From Lunatibacter sp035460985 (lineage in GTDB: Bacteria > Bacteroidota > Bacteroidia > Cytophagales > Cyclobacteriaceae), in NCBI GenBank assembly GCA_035460985.1, contig DATHWC010000012.1:1-11189 (forward strand): a stretch of 11,189 nt of DNA, written 5' to 3'. This document shows, one piece after another, positions 1 to 6,321 of this stretch. Numbering within the stretch: the first letter of the stretch is position 1; each line of letters starts with the position of its first letter. Under the pieces are notes generated by a model. The model made no database searches and was not told where the DNA came from. It worked only from the letters and a program-made list of their open reading frames with translations. The translations under genes and the position numbers were made by a program.

Positions 1-1
1 G

Positions 2-430
2 GCTCTTTCTAATTATCTAAAAGGAAAAAAGTGCGACGCATTTATTGCTCCCTTTGATGTCAGGCTCCCTGTAAAATCAAAAAGAAATGAAGATATTGAC
101 ACGGTTGTGCAACCGGACATTTGCGTTATTTGTGATCCCGGCAAACTGGATGAGGCCGGATGCCTCGGCGCTCCGGACTTAGTAGTCGAAGTTCTTTCTC
201 CGGGCAACAACAAAAAGGAACTGCAAAATAAATATGATGTATATGAGGAAGCGGAGGTCCGCGAATATTGGGTGATCCATCCGAATGAATGTACACTCCT
301 CGTCTATTCCTTGGTAAACGGTCGGTATGACGCTTCGAAGTTTTTTACATATGGGGATATTGTTGCTTCGCAGGCTGTCGAGGGATTTGTGTTGGATTTG
401 GACGAGGTGTTTGAGGATATGGTTTTGTAA
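2..430 (+). CDS. Uma2 family (DUF820) endonuclease-like protein, 3' part
   Basis: The reading frame is open from the window edge to the TAA at 428-430, so the gene starts outside the window and about 142 C-terminal codons are present. A GTG at 107 is in frame but is not the start, because family-like sequence continues upstream of it. Visible Uma2 core features are the segment VQPDICVICDP, the acidic strand APDLVVEVLSPGN, and then YDVYEEAEVREYWVIHP. The E in VVEVLSP and the preceding D fit the PD-(D/E)xK-type active site proposed for this family. Family members are common, often multicopy in genomes, and their biological role is largely unknown; nuclease activity is inferred from fold. No partner gene is visible because the upstream side is cut off, and I see no clear terminator after the stop. 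Confidence 0.9.
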   Translation, partial: ALSNYLKGKKCDAFIAPFDVRLPVKSKRNEDIDTVVQPDICVICDPGKLDEAGCLGAPDLVVEVLSPGNNKKELQNKYDVYEEAEVREYWVIHPNECTLLVYSLVNGRYDASKFFTYGDIVASQAVEGFVLDLDEVFEDMVL

Positions 431-523
431 TTTGATTTTAACCATATTCGATATAAACCTGTTCTAATAGTCAGATTTCGTCCATGAACAATTTTTTTCC
501 TTCAGATTTGGATTTCTTGAACT

Positions 524-555
524 AAGATAAATCCCGACCCCATTGGGGTTATCTT
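524..555. other. Stem-loop in the spacer after the Uma2 gene
   Basis: AAGATA (524-529) pairs with TATCTT (550-555), and inside it ACCCC (537-541) pairs with GGGGT (545-549) around the loop ATT, leaving a 7-nt bulge on the left arm. It lies about 95 nt after the Uma2 stop. No U-tract follows on either strand, so it is not a typical intrinsic terminator. It may be an RNA-end-stabilising or repeat-derived hairpin. The rest of the 431-896 spacer shows no credible gene. Confidence 0.45.
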
Positions 556-657
556 AAAAAATTCCATCTGGATAATCTGAAATCTGTTTATCCAACTCCA
601 TCCAGTATGATGAGTCAAAAGTAGCAGTAAACGGTCAATATTTTTTTAGGCATCGTC

Positions 658-689
658 AAATCAAAATCCCAAATCCTAAATCGAAAATC
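658..689 (-). repeat. Short AAATC (GATTT) tandem repeat
   Basis: Five AAATC units start at 658, 664, 671, 678 and 685, a period of 6-7 bp. On the minus strand this reads as a run of GATTT units with variable spacers, a low-complexity type I recall from Bacteroidota intergenic DNA. No function is evident. Confidence 0.6.
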
Positions 690-791
690 TGAATTCCAAA
701 AAAAATGCCGTTCATGCACACATTTTGACATACTGTCCTGCTTATTTTTCTCCTCACATCTATTGTGATTTAGTTCTTACGCTTTTTTTCC

Positions 792-799
792 TATCTTTA
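792..799 (+). promoter_or_regulatory. Possible -7 element for the kinase operon
   Basis: TATCTTTA is close to the Bacteroidota -7 consensus TAnnTTTG and lies about 100 nt before the kinase start. No TTG sits at the ideal distance upstream (the nearest, at 763-765, is 26 bp away), so this is only a candidate. Confidence 0.25.
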
Positions 800-821
800 C
801 TAGTAGATTATAATTGAACTA

Positions 822-839
822 TTCCGATCGAATTCGGAA
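822..839. other. Hairpin in the probable 5' leader of the kinase gene
   Basis: TTCCGA (822-827) and TCGGAA (834-839) form a perfect 6-bp inverted repeat around the loop TCGAAT, 57 nt before the kinase ATG. It could be an operator dyad or an RNA hairpin in the leader. It has no U-tract that would make it a terminator. Confidence 0.35.
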
Positions 840-896
840 ATTGTTTTTCCTTCAACCATATTACAATAAGGGCAGTGACGTTTTTTTAGATAAAAT

Positions 897-2390
897 ATGG
901 AGAAATTATCAGATTTTAAATATGCACTTGACGAATCGGCCATTGTAGCGATCACGGACCAAAGGGGCATTATCAAACATGTAAATGAAAATTTCCGCAA
1001 TATTTCGAAGTATTCCGCGGGAGAGCTCATTGGCCAAGATCACCGGATTATCGATTCCGGCTACCATTCAAAAGAATTTATCAAAGAATTATGGACAACA
1101 GTCTCCCGTGGAAGGATTTGGAAGGGGGAGATGAGGGACCGGGCCAAAGACGGCACCATTTACTGGGTAGACACCACAATAGTTCCTTTTCTGAATGGTG
1201 AAGGAAAGCCCTATCAATATGTGGCGATACGTACCGATATTACCGAGCGGAAGAAGAATGAGGAAAAGCTTACCAGTACTTTGAGGGAAATTTCGGACTA
1301 CAAATACGCCTTGGATGAATCCGCCATCGTGGCGATTACAGATCAACGGGGCATCATCACACATGTGAATGATAACTTCTGCAAAATCTCCAAATTTTCT
1401 AAGGAGGAGCTTATAGGGCAGGACCACCGAGTGATCAATTCCGGATACCATTCCGCCGATTTTATCCATGATCTTTGGACTACCATTGCGGAAGGAAGGG
1501 TTTGGAAAGGAGAAATGAGAAACCGGGCGAAAGACGGCACCAACTATTGGGTGGATACAACCATAGTGCCCTTCTTGAGTCCCGACGGAAACCCCTATCA
1601 GTATGTAGCCATTCGCTCGGACGTAACCGAAAGGAAGCTGGCCGAAGAAGAACTTAAAAAAAGCAATGAGCGGGCTGTCGGCTATATCAAAGCGATGGAA
1701 AACAAAAACAAACAGCTTGTTGATTTTTGCAATATTGTATCCCACAACCTCCGAGCACCGCTGGTGAATATTTCCATGTTGGTCGACTACCTGGACCATG
1801 CTGAAGATGAAGAGGAGCGACTTGAAATGCAGGGAAAAATAAAGCCTGTCGTAAACCATTTGATGGATGTCTTCAACGAATTGGTGGAATCCATTCAAGT
1901 ACAGCAGGATACGGAAATTGCCTCCGATGATATCGCTCTTAAAGAAGCGGTAGATAAGATTCTAGTGGGTTTTTCCCCTCAGATTGAGGAATCAGGAGCA
2001 AGAATTCACCTGGACTTTGAGGAAGTTCCTTATGTCAATTTCCCCCAAAAATACCTGGAAAGTGCACTGACAAACCTGATCAGCAATTCCCTGAAGTACA
2101 AATCCCCGGACCGAAAACCGATGATTCGAATTGCATCTAAGGACATCAACGGAAAAGTGCGCTTGTCAGTAGCGGATAACGGATTGGGGATAGATGTGGA
2201 TATGCATAAAAATAATTTGTTTAAGATCCGTAAGACTTTCCACAAGCACAAAGATGCCAAGGGCTTTGGGCTGTTTATGACAAAAACCCAAGTGGAGGCC
2301 ATGGGCGGAAAGATCTGGGTGGAAAGCCAACCTGAAAAAGGAAGTACTTTTTTTATAGAAATAGAGAGTCAAACAGCATGGAAAGAATAA
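897..2390 (+). CDS. PAS-PAS sensor histidine kinase
   Basis: This is a 497-residue cytoplasmic sensor kinase with no transmembrane segment or signal peptide. Two PAS/PAC domains (residues 6-125 and 134-253) are about 76% identical over 120 residues, an internal tandem duplication with a 128-residue period. A HisKA-type dimerisation domain follows, with the H-box SHNLRAPL and phospho-acceptor H283. The C-terminal ATPase domain (about 385-492) shows the N-box NLISNSLKY (Mg-ligand N397), the G1 box DNGLGID (D427) and the G2 box GFGLF (456-460). All key residues are present, so the kinase should be active. ATG 897 is the first start in frame because a TAA lies at 891-893; no Shine-Dalgarno is seen. 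The stop overlaps the receiver gene start by 13 nt, which implies translational coupling and makes that protein the likely phosphotransfer partner. The ligand or signal of the PAS domains cannot be told from sequence. Confidence 0.95.
   Translation: MEKLSDFKYALDESAIVAITDQRGIIKHVNENFRNISKYSAGELIGQDHRIIDSGYHSKEFIKELWTTVSRGRIWKGEMRDRAKDGTIYWVDTTIVPFLNGEGKPYQYVAIRTDITERKKNEEKLTSTLREISDYKYALDESAIVAITDQRGIITHVNDNFCKISKFSKEELIGQDHRVINSGYHSADFIHDLWTTIAEGRVWKGEMRNRAKDGTNYWVDTTIVPFLSPDGNPYQYVAIRSDVTERKLAEEELKKSNERAVGYIKAMENKNKQLVDFCNIVSHNLRAPLVNISMLVDYLDHAEDEEERLEMQGKIKPVVNHLMDVFNELVESIQVQQDTEIASDDIALKEAVDKILVGFSPQIEESGARIHLDFEEVPYVNFPQKYLESALTNLISNSLKYKSPDRKPMIRIASKDINGKVRLSVADNGLGIDVDMHKNNLFKIRKTFHKHKDAKGFGLFMTKTQVEAMGGKIWVESQPEKGSTFFIEIESQTAWKE
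912..1655 (+). repeat. Intragenic tandem duplication of the PAS/PAC module
   Basis: Copy 1 (912-1271) and copy 2 (1296-1655) are separated by a 24-bp linker. The encoded modules differ at about 29 of 120 positions, mostly conservatively. Many codons differ only at the third base, for example in the GEMRxRAKDGT and YWVDTTIVPF stretches. This points to an old duplication kept similar by protein-level selection and not to a recent DNA copy. Confidence 0.85.
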
Positions 2391-2776
2391 AACAGCTTAC
2401 CTTGGTAGACGATGATGACGTTTTTGTTTACCTGACGACGAATACCATCAAAAAAACCAACCGTGTAGATTTGATAAAAGTTTTTGGTAATGGACTGGAT
2501 GCTATGAATTTTCTGAAAGAAAACAGGGGGGATGTGGATGCATTGCCCGATATCCTCTTTCTTGACTTAAGCATGCCGATTATGGACGGGTGGCAATTTC
2601 TCAATGAATTTGTAAAAATCAATCCATTTATAGGGAAAAAAATACATATTTACATATGTTCTTCCTCTATTTCTCCTGAAGACATGGCTATGGCGAAAAC
2701 CATAAAGGAGGTGTCGGACTTTATTATCAAACCGATTCATAAAGAAAAACTATTAGATATAATCAACCACGTGTAA
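2378..2776 (+). CDS. Single-domain response regulator (CheY-like receiver)
   Basis: The 132-residue protein is one receiver domain with no DNA-binding or enzymatic output domain. The acidic pocket is VDDDD (residues 10-14) and the phospho-acceptor is D63 in FLDLSMPIMDGW. The switch Ser is S95 or S96 in ICSSS, the aromatic switch is F115, and the invariant Lys is K118 in IIKPI. The start overlaps the kinase 3' end by 13 nt in another frame, so the two are almost certainly co-translated and cognate. With no output domain it must act through protein contact or as a phosphorelay intermediate. Stand-alone receivers of this kind next to PAS kinases are frequent in Bacteroidota. The next gene starts 33 nt downstream and may share the transcript. 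Confidence 0.95.
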   Translation: MERIKQLTLVDDDDVFVYLTTNTIKKTNRVDLIKVFGNGLDAMNFLKENRGDVDALPDILFLDLSMPIMDGWQFLNEFVKINPFIGKKIHIYICSSSISPEDMAMAKTIKEVSDFIIKPIHKEKLLDIINHV

Positions 2777-2809
2777 TTTTCTTGTTTCACGCCCAAAATA
2801 AACAGTCAA

Positions 2810-3886
2810 ATGTTAGAAACTTTCAGTAATCATCAAAACAAACCTTCTCATAGGATACATCTCCGATTCATCAGGATGGGTGAGAAAGTAAATTTAGGTT
2901 TTCGCTTTCTCATAATGCTGTCAGTGGCAATGCTTCTTGCAGGTTCCTCATTTTCCCAACAATACGCCAAGTTAACCGATGAATTCCGCCTTCAGCGGTT
3001 AAAGCCTGTTCAGGGAAAAATCAGAGCGGTGATAGATACCGACACCTACAATGAGATTGATGATCAGTTTGCCGTAGTATATGCCTTGCTTTCTCCGGAA
3101 AACATGGATGTGGAAGCTATTTATGCAGCTCCCTACCTGAACAACCGCTCAACCAGTCCCAGCGATGGAATGGAAAAAAGCTATGAGGAAATTATAAGGC
3201 TGTTGGAAAAAATGGGAAGAGAAATACCTGAAAATTTTGTGTTTCGGGGATCGGACCGGTTTATGGCTGATAAAGGAAATCCGGTAGACAGTCCAGCCGC
3301 CCGTGACTTAATCCGGAAGGCTAAAAGTTCCGACGAGCCCCTTTATGTATTGACCCTGGGAGCTCCGACAAACGTGGCGTCCGCCATCTTGTTGGCCCCG
3401 GAAATTGCAGAAAAGATCATCGTCGTTTGGCTTGGAGGCAAAGGGCTTAACTGGCGCACTGCTTCGGAATTTAATCTAATGCAGGACCCCCATTCTTCCC
3501 AGGTATTGTTTGATTCTGGGGTTCCATTAATACAGATCCCCACCGAGCCGGTGACCTCTCATTTGCTGACTACACGGTCTGAGGTAGAGTTCTACCTAAA
3601 TGGTCAAGGAGAAATCGGGGATTATTTGGTGGAAATTTTCAACGACTACAATAAAGGGAATACGTTCGCATGGTCAAAAATCATCTGGGATATTTCCGCG
3701 GTGGCTTATGTGATTAATCCCGGCTGGTTTTCTACCGAAATCAGGTCCAGTCCCATACTTACCGATCAGCTCACCTACAGTGTAGACCACAGCCGCCACC
3801 TGTATAGAACAACCACCTATTTGAGACGCGACGGGATTTTTGGAGATATGTTTAAAAAAATTCAACAACACGCCCAAGGGAAGTAG
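2810..3886 (+). CDS. Exported nucleoside-hydrolase-like protein (IunH superfamily)
   Basis: This is a 358-residue member of the inosine/uridine-preferring nucleoside hydrolase superfamily, enzymes that split the N-glycosidic bond of ribonucleosides using a bound Ca ion. The Ca-binding signature is DTDTYNEIDDQFA (D76, D78, D84, D85), two residues longer than the classical DxDxGxDD loop. Other family-like segments are LGAPTNVASAILLAPEI, and WDISAVAYV near the C-terminus, where D294 fits the last Ca ligand but W293 replaces the His common in purine/pyrimidine hydrolases. A hydrophobic segment (FRFLIMLSVAMLLAGSSFSQ) is a signal peptide, so the protein acts in the periplasm or outside. The start is uncertain: Met23 at 2876 gives a compact signal peptide and may be the true start, while 2810 adds 22 residues. 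Substrate is unknown. It lies 33 nt after the receiver gene and is followed by a terminator. Confidence 0.85.
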   Translation: MLETFSNHQNKPSHRIHLRFIRMGEKVNLGFRFLIMLSVAMLLAGSSFSQQYAKLTDEFRLQRLKPVQGKIRAVIDTDTYNEIDDQFAVVYALLSPENMDVEAIYAAPYLNNRSTSPSDGMEKSYEEIIRLLEKMGREIPENFVFRGSDRFMADKGNPVDSPAARDLIRKAKSSDEPLYVLTLGAPTNVASAILLAPEIAEKIIVVWLGGKGLNWRTASEFNLMQDPHSSQVLFDSGVPLIQIPTEPVTSHLLTTRSEVEFYLNGQGEIGDYLVEIFNDYNKGNTFAWSKIIWDISAVAYVINPGWFSTEIRSSPILTDQLTYSVDHSRHLYRTTTYLRRDGIFGDMFKKIQQHAQGK

Positions 3887-3889
3887 ACA

Positions 3890-3920
3890 AAGCAGGGGGT
3901 GAATTCCCCTGCTTTTTTTT
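3890..3920 (+). terminator. Strong rho-independent terminator after the nucleoside hydrolase gene
   Basis: AAGCAGGGG (3890-3898) pairs perfectly with CCCCTGCTT (3906-3914), with a 7-nt loop and a run of eight T from 3913 to 3920. It begins 4 nt after the TAG stop and closes the kinase-receiver-hydrolase group. The convergent DUF4235 gene ends at the edge of the T-run; on that strand the U-tract is short, so termination in that direction is less certain. Confidence 0.92.
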
Positions 3921-4186
3921 TATGCTTTATCTTCCAATTTCTCAATTCCTTCCGTCACCCCCCAGGTAAGCATCACCCGCGCGGCATTCGCCGCAATCCC
4001 AGTGACTGCTGCCCAGGCAAGGATTTCCAACCATGAGTTCGAATCGTCGGTTGGGTCTACAGGTGGATCCTTTTTGGTCGTTTTTTTCCATGACTTTTCA
4101 AGTATCTTTCTGGTCGCATAAGCTCCCAGTACGGCAAGGCCTGCTACTACCGCGGTTTGAAGCTGTTCTTTTATTTCACTGTTCAT
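3920..4186 (-). CDS. DUF4235 family small membrane protein
   Basis: The 88-residue protein has two predicted membrane helices (about residues 9-27 and 53-72). They are separated by a basic, Pro-rich loop containing ATRKILEKSWKKTTKKDPPVDP and followed by WLEILAWAAVTGIAANAARVML. This arrangement, with the RK-E-W-K-T-K-PP-P loop and the Ala/Gly-rich second helix ending in AR, matches DUF4235. The role of that family is unknown. The stop codon TAA lies at the end of the convergent terminator T-run. No Shine-Dalgarno precedes ATG 4186. An 18-bp element 48 nt upstream is shared with the zinc metallopeptidase gene, which suggests joint regulation. Family assignment is from recalled motif pattern, not a search. 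Confidence 0.8.
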   Translation of the reverse strand: MNSEIKEQLQTAVVAGLAVLGAYATRKILEKSWKKTTKKDPPVDPTDDSNSWLEILAWAAVTGIAANAARVMLTWGVTEGIEKLEDKA

Positions 4187-4234
4187 GGTATTTCAAGTTT
4201 TATCTTAAAGTTAGTTGATTATATGCCCTTAATT

Positions 4235-4253
4235 GTATAAGAATGGTGCCAAA
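4235..4253 (-). promoter_or_regulatory. Shared upstream element of the DUF4235 gene (copy 1)
   Basis: On the minus strand this reads TTTGGCACCATTCTTATAC and ends 48 nt before the ATG. It matches the element before the metallopeptidase gene at 17 of 18 positions, and looser similarity continues towards the gene to 4210. TTGGCA followed by TTATA has the spacing of a sigma-54 -24/-12 promoter, but the -12 GC is missing, so the sigma factor cannot be assigned. Confidence 0.6.
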
Positions 4254-4290
4254 TTTCTGTTTCCTTCACCTTTGTTTATCTCAAGGGGTG

Positions 4291-4499
4291 ATAATCGATT
4301 ATTGACCCAGGCTTCTTTTCGCCTTGAAACTTTGCAACCCCCGGTTGCGACTAATCCGCTTTACTAGGTCCGTAATTATCCTAGTAATAGGCCATAGCGT
4401 AGATGGCAGTGATCCCGATATAGCGATTATGTTCGTTGCCATCCCTTTGCGCAATTTTGGCAAAATTCGAAACCGGTTGGGGCCAACGTTGTTCAACGT
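4291..4499. other. Palindrome-dense non-coding segment
   Basis: The 273-bp spacer between the metallopeptidase gene and the DUF4235 promoter has no credible gene but carries seven dyads. They are: palindrome ATAATCGATTAT (4291-4302); GCAACC/GGTTGC with loop CCC (4334-4348); TTACTAGG/CCTAGTAA with an 11-nt loop (4361-4387); GATGGCA/TGCCATC with a 28-nt loop (4402-4443); AATTTT/AAAATT with loop GGC (4453-4467); GTTGG/CCAAC (4476-4487); and ACGTTG/CAACGT with loop TT (4486-4499). It may be a structured RNA, a degraded repeat element or a recombination site. No U-tract marks a terminator on either strand. Confidence 0.55.
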
Positions 4500-4526
4500 G
4501 GGGATTATTTTCCTGATCCTAAGGAC

Positions 4527-5429
4527 TTATAAAGTTTCCGCATCAAAAGTGTTTCCCTGATTGATATCTCCAGTGTCAAAGCCCTTCTTGAGCCATCGGG
4601 CACGTTGAGCGGAAGTGCCGTGTGTGAACGAGTCCGGTACGACCCGGCCCCCCGCCTGCTTCTGGAGACGGTCATCGCCTATGGCACTGGCGGCATTTAA
4701 GGCTTCGTCTATATCCCCTTCTTCCATATATCCCAAGGCTTTATTTGAATGGTGGAGATATACCCCCGCATAGAAGTCCGCCTGCAATTCCAACCGAACA
4801 TTAAGTTTGTTGTATTCCACCTCGGAAAGCTGGCCCCGCATTCCATGGACTTTATCTAAAATGCCCGTAAGGTGCTGTATGTGATGACCTACCTCGTGGC
4901 CGATAACATAAGCCTGAGCAAAATCCCCCGGAGCCCCGAGCTTCGTGTCCATATCTTCAAAGAAACTCAGGTCCAGGTAGAGTTTTTCGTCTCCGGGACA
5001 ATAAAAAGGGCCAGTCGCCGCGGATGCAAATCCACATGCTGACCCGGACTGAAGACTTCCGGTAAAGAGAACGAGAGTGGGTTCCCGGTATCCGTTCAGG
5101 AGTTTGTTCCACACGTCCTCTGTATCCGCCAGCATGACTTTTGACATATCCGCCAACTGCTCCTCAGCTTCTGTGGCTTGGTAGGGGGTAAGTTGTGAAC
5201 TGGGTGGGCCTCCGGTAAACTGCTGCAAAAGCAAAAGCGGGTTAGTGCCGGATAGCCACAATACCCCGACGACGATGGCTACAAGGACAAGTCCTGTCTT
5301 TGAGAACAGCATCCGCATCAGCGGGATTAGCATCATGGGGTTAATCCCCCGTCCTCCTCCGAACCCGCCTGAGGACATGCCTCTTCGGTCATCTACATTA
5401 CTGCTTTTTCTTCTACCTTGCCATTTCAT
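4527..5429 (-). CDS. ypfJ: YpfJ-type neutral zinc metallopeptidase
   Basis: This 300-residue protein matches the Zn_peptidase (PF04228) family represented by E. coli YpfJ. The N-terminus is a basic and Gly-rich cytoplasmic segment (residues 1-30), then a Met-rich stretch and one membrane helix (about 44-61), so the catalytic part is predicted to face the periplasm. The zinc site is HEVGH (H178, E179, H182) within VIGHEVGHHIQHLTGI, and the family segment LELQADFYAGVY follows at 213-221. The C-terminal pattern FTHGTSAQRARWLKKGFDTGD is also typical. All catalytic residues are intact and the length is near the family norm (about 290). Substrate and biological role are not established for this family. 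ATG 5429 has no Shine-Dalgarno. An upstream element shared with the DUF4235 gene lies 93 nt before the start. Confidence 0.94.
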   Translation of the reverse strand: MKWQGRRKSSNVDDRRGMSSGGFGGGRGINPMMLIPLMRMLFSKTGLVLVAIVVGVLWLSGTNPLLLLQQFTGGPPSSQLTPYQATEAEEQLADMSKVMLADTEDVWNKLLNGYREPTLVLFTGSLQSGSACGFASAATGPFYCPGDEKLYLDLSFFEDMDTKLGAPGDFAQAYVIGHEVGHHIQHLTGILDKVHGMRGQLSEVEYNKLNVRLELQADFYAGVYLHHSNKALGYMEEGDIDEALNAASAIGDDRLQKQAGGRVVPDSFTHGTSAQRARWLKKGFDTGDINQGNTFDAETL

Positions 5430-5522
5430 GTTTGAATGTTGTATAAGTATGTGGTTGCACCTGAAGGGATATTTTTGATGAGAGTGTAAATCTCGTTAAT
5501 TGGTTATGTATTTCTAATGAGC

Positions 5523-5541
5523 GTATAAGAATGATGCCAAT
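5523..5541 (-). promoter_or_regulatory. Shared upstream element of the metallopeptidase gene (copy 2)
   Basis: On the minus strand this reads ATTGGCATCATTCTTATAC and ends 93 nt before the ATG. It differs from the DUF4235 copy at one of 18 positions. The similarity extends towards the gene (5495-5509 against 4210-4224, 12 of 15 identical), so a whole regulatory region seems to be shared. Confidence 0.6.
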
Positions 5542-5689
5542 TTTTTTTTAGAGACCGTTTGGGGCGCAACGCCTTAATTATCCCGGATGCCGAAACTGCC
5601 CCACCCCTTCCCTCGCCTCCTGTAACCGCTACGCTATCACAGGATCTACAACTGTAGGGGAGGGCGATATATGACGTGAAATAAGGTGA

Positions 5690-5705
5690 ATTTTCTATAG
5701 AAAAT
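5690..5705. promoter_or_regulatory. Perfect 16-bp palindrome
   Basis: ATTTTCTATAGAAAAT is a perfect palindrome of the kind bound by dimeric regulators. It lies in a gene-free stretch, about 260 bp upstream of the metallopeptidase start, with no promoter clearly attached. It could be an operator or part of the repeat patchwork that follows. Confidence 0.35.
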
Positions 5706-5719
5706 CGTATGTTCCCTAA

Positions 5720-5763
5720 ATCCCGTAGGGATGCCCGATTTAATACCCCCGGGTTTCAACCCG
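5720..5763. repeat. REP-like hairpin repeat, copy A
   Basis: ATCCC-GTA-GGGAT (5720-5732) is followed by GCCCGATT and a second hairpin CGGGT-TTCA-ACCCG (5750-5763). A shorter copy of the same order of elements occurs at 5980-6011. Paired hairpins of this sort resemble the dispersed intergenic repeats of Bacteroidota. Confidence 0.6.
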
Positions 5764-5783
5764 TGGATTTAAGATTACCGTAT

Positions 5784-5845
5784 GGTTTTCGTTTTGGCCG
5801 CCGAAACAGTCCATTCCACCGGGCCTTTCCCGCCAAAACGAAACC
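5784..5845. repeat. Long inverted repeat with 33-nt loop
   Basis: GGTTTTCGTTTTGGC (5784-5798) is the reverse complement of GCCAAAACGAAACC (5832-5845) except for one extra T. The 14-bp arms would form a stable stem or cruciform. No open reading frame of credible composition covers it. Confidence 0.65.
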
Positions 5846-5864
5846 TAGCTTATGTAACCAAGTG

Positions 5865-5900
5865 GGGTGAGCGTAGTCGAATCCCCGCTACGCTACACCC
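5865..5900. repeat. Inverted repeat in the intergenic patchwork
   Basis: GGGTG-A-GCGTAG (5865-5876) pairs with CTACGC-TA-CACCC (5888-5900), leaving a small internal loop and an 11-nt terminal loop. It belongs to the same hairpin-rich stretch as the neighbouring repeats. Confidence 0.55.
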
Positions 5901-5979
5901 ATGGTTATTGTTGTTAAACCCCGTTCGGAGTTGGTACACAATGATATATGAAATAACTATGAATTCAAAACAATCAAAA

Positions 5980-6014
5980 ATCCCAGCGGGATGGCCGATT
6001 GGGGTTTCAACTTA
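5980..6014. repeat. REP-like hairpin repeat, copy B
   Basis: ATCCC-AGC-GGGAT (5980-5992), then GGCCGATT and GGGGTTTCAAC. This matches copy A at 5720-5763 with about 8 bp deleted, and with the second hairpin degraded. The hairpin loop differs (AGC against GTA) while the stem is kept, as expected if the structure matters. Confidence 0.6.
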
Positions 6015-6053
6015 GGAAATATGAACGACACAAGGTATCATAACCAAAAAAAA

Positions 6054-6086
6054 ATCCGCACCAATCCGCTACATCCGTTTAATCCG
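6054..6086. repeat. ATCCG short tandem repeat
   Basis: ATCCG occurs at 6054, 6064, 6073 and 6082, a period of 9-10 bp. It is part of the 5430-6319 gene-free stretch, in which I see repeats and dyads but no convincing gene. Confidence 0.55.
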
Positions 6087-6180
6087 TGTTCTATCTTCGG
6101 ACAATTCCCCAATATCTAGGCCATATCTCCACCATACCCTGAACCGCTTCGCTCCGATTTCCACCATATTTCAATCTTTT

Positions 6181-6321
6181 AATATCTTTAAATATCTAAT
6201 ATCAATAAATATCAAATTTTCAATATTTCGGCCGTAGGCCATATTTCAGCCGAAGGCTATATTTCCACCGTATTCAATATCCACCAATATCCAATATCCA
6301 TGAATATCATTTTAAAATATC
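6181..6321. repeat. AATATC satellite with embedded 18-bp hairpin repeat
   Basis: AATATC occurs nine times (6181, 6191, 6198, 6208, 6276, 6286, 6293, 6303, 6316), plus an outlier at 6111. In the centre ATATTTC recurs at exactly 18-bp spacing (6223, 6241, 6259), separated by two hairpins, GGCC-GTA-GGCC (6230-6240) and AGCC-GAA-GGCT (6248-6258). The last AATATC overlaps the stop codon of the VOC gene. There are no unique spacers, so it is not a CRISPR array. Confidence 0.75.

Noticed and set aside
524..555. Intrinsic terminator for the Uma2 gene
   Set aside because: The hairpin has a bulged arm and no U-tract on either strand.
1089..1898. 269-codon open frame on the minus strand inside the kinase gene
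   Set aside because: It lies wholly antisense to a kinase with every motif intact, its product shows no family motif, and the long frame arises from the duplicated PAS sequence being read in the opposite direction.
4324..4560. 78-codon plus-strand frame, and a 65-codon minus-strand frame at 4299-4496, in the palindrome cluster
   Set aside because: Neither product has a recognisable motif, the plus frame runs into the end of ypfJ, and the dyads explain the sequence better.
4235..5541. The two shared upstream elements as ends of a transposon carrying ypfJ
   Set aside because: They are direct and not inverted repeats, each lies at a promoter position before a gene, and no transposase or target duplication is visible.
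5782..6015. 77-codon plus-strand frame in the repeat patchwork
   Set aside because: It is made of hairpin repeats, including copy B of the REP-like unit, and has no promoter or protein-like pattern.
6181..6321. Possible CRISPR array
   Set aside because: Units are 6-18 bp, with no unique spacers of regular length and no cas genes nearby.
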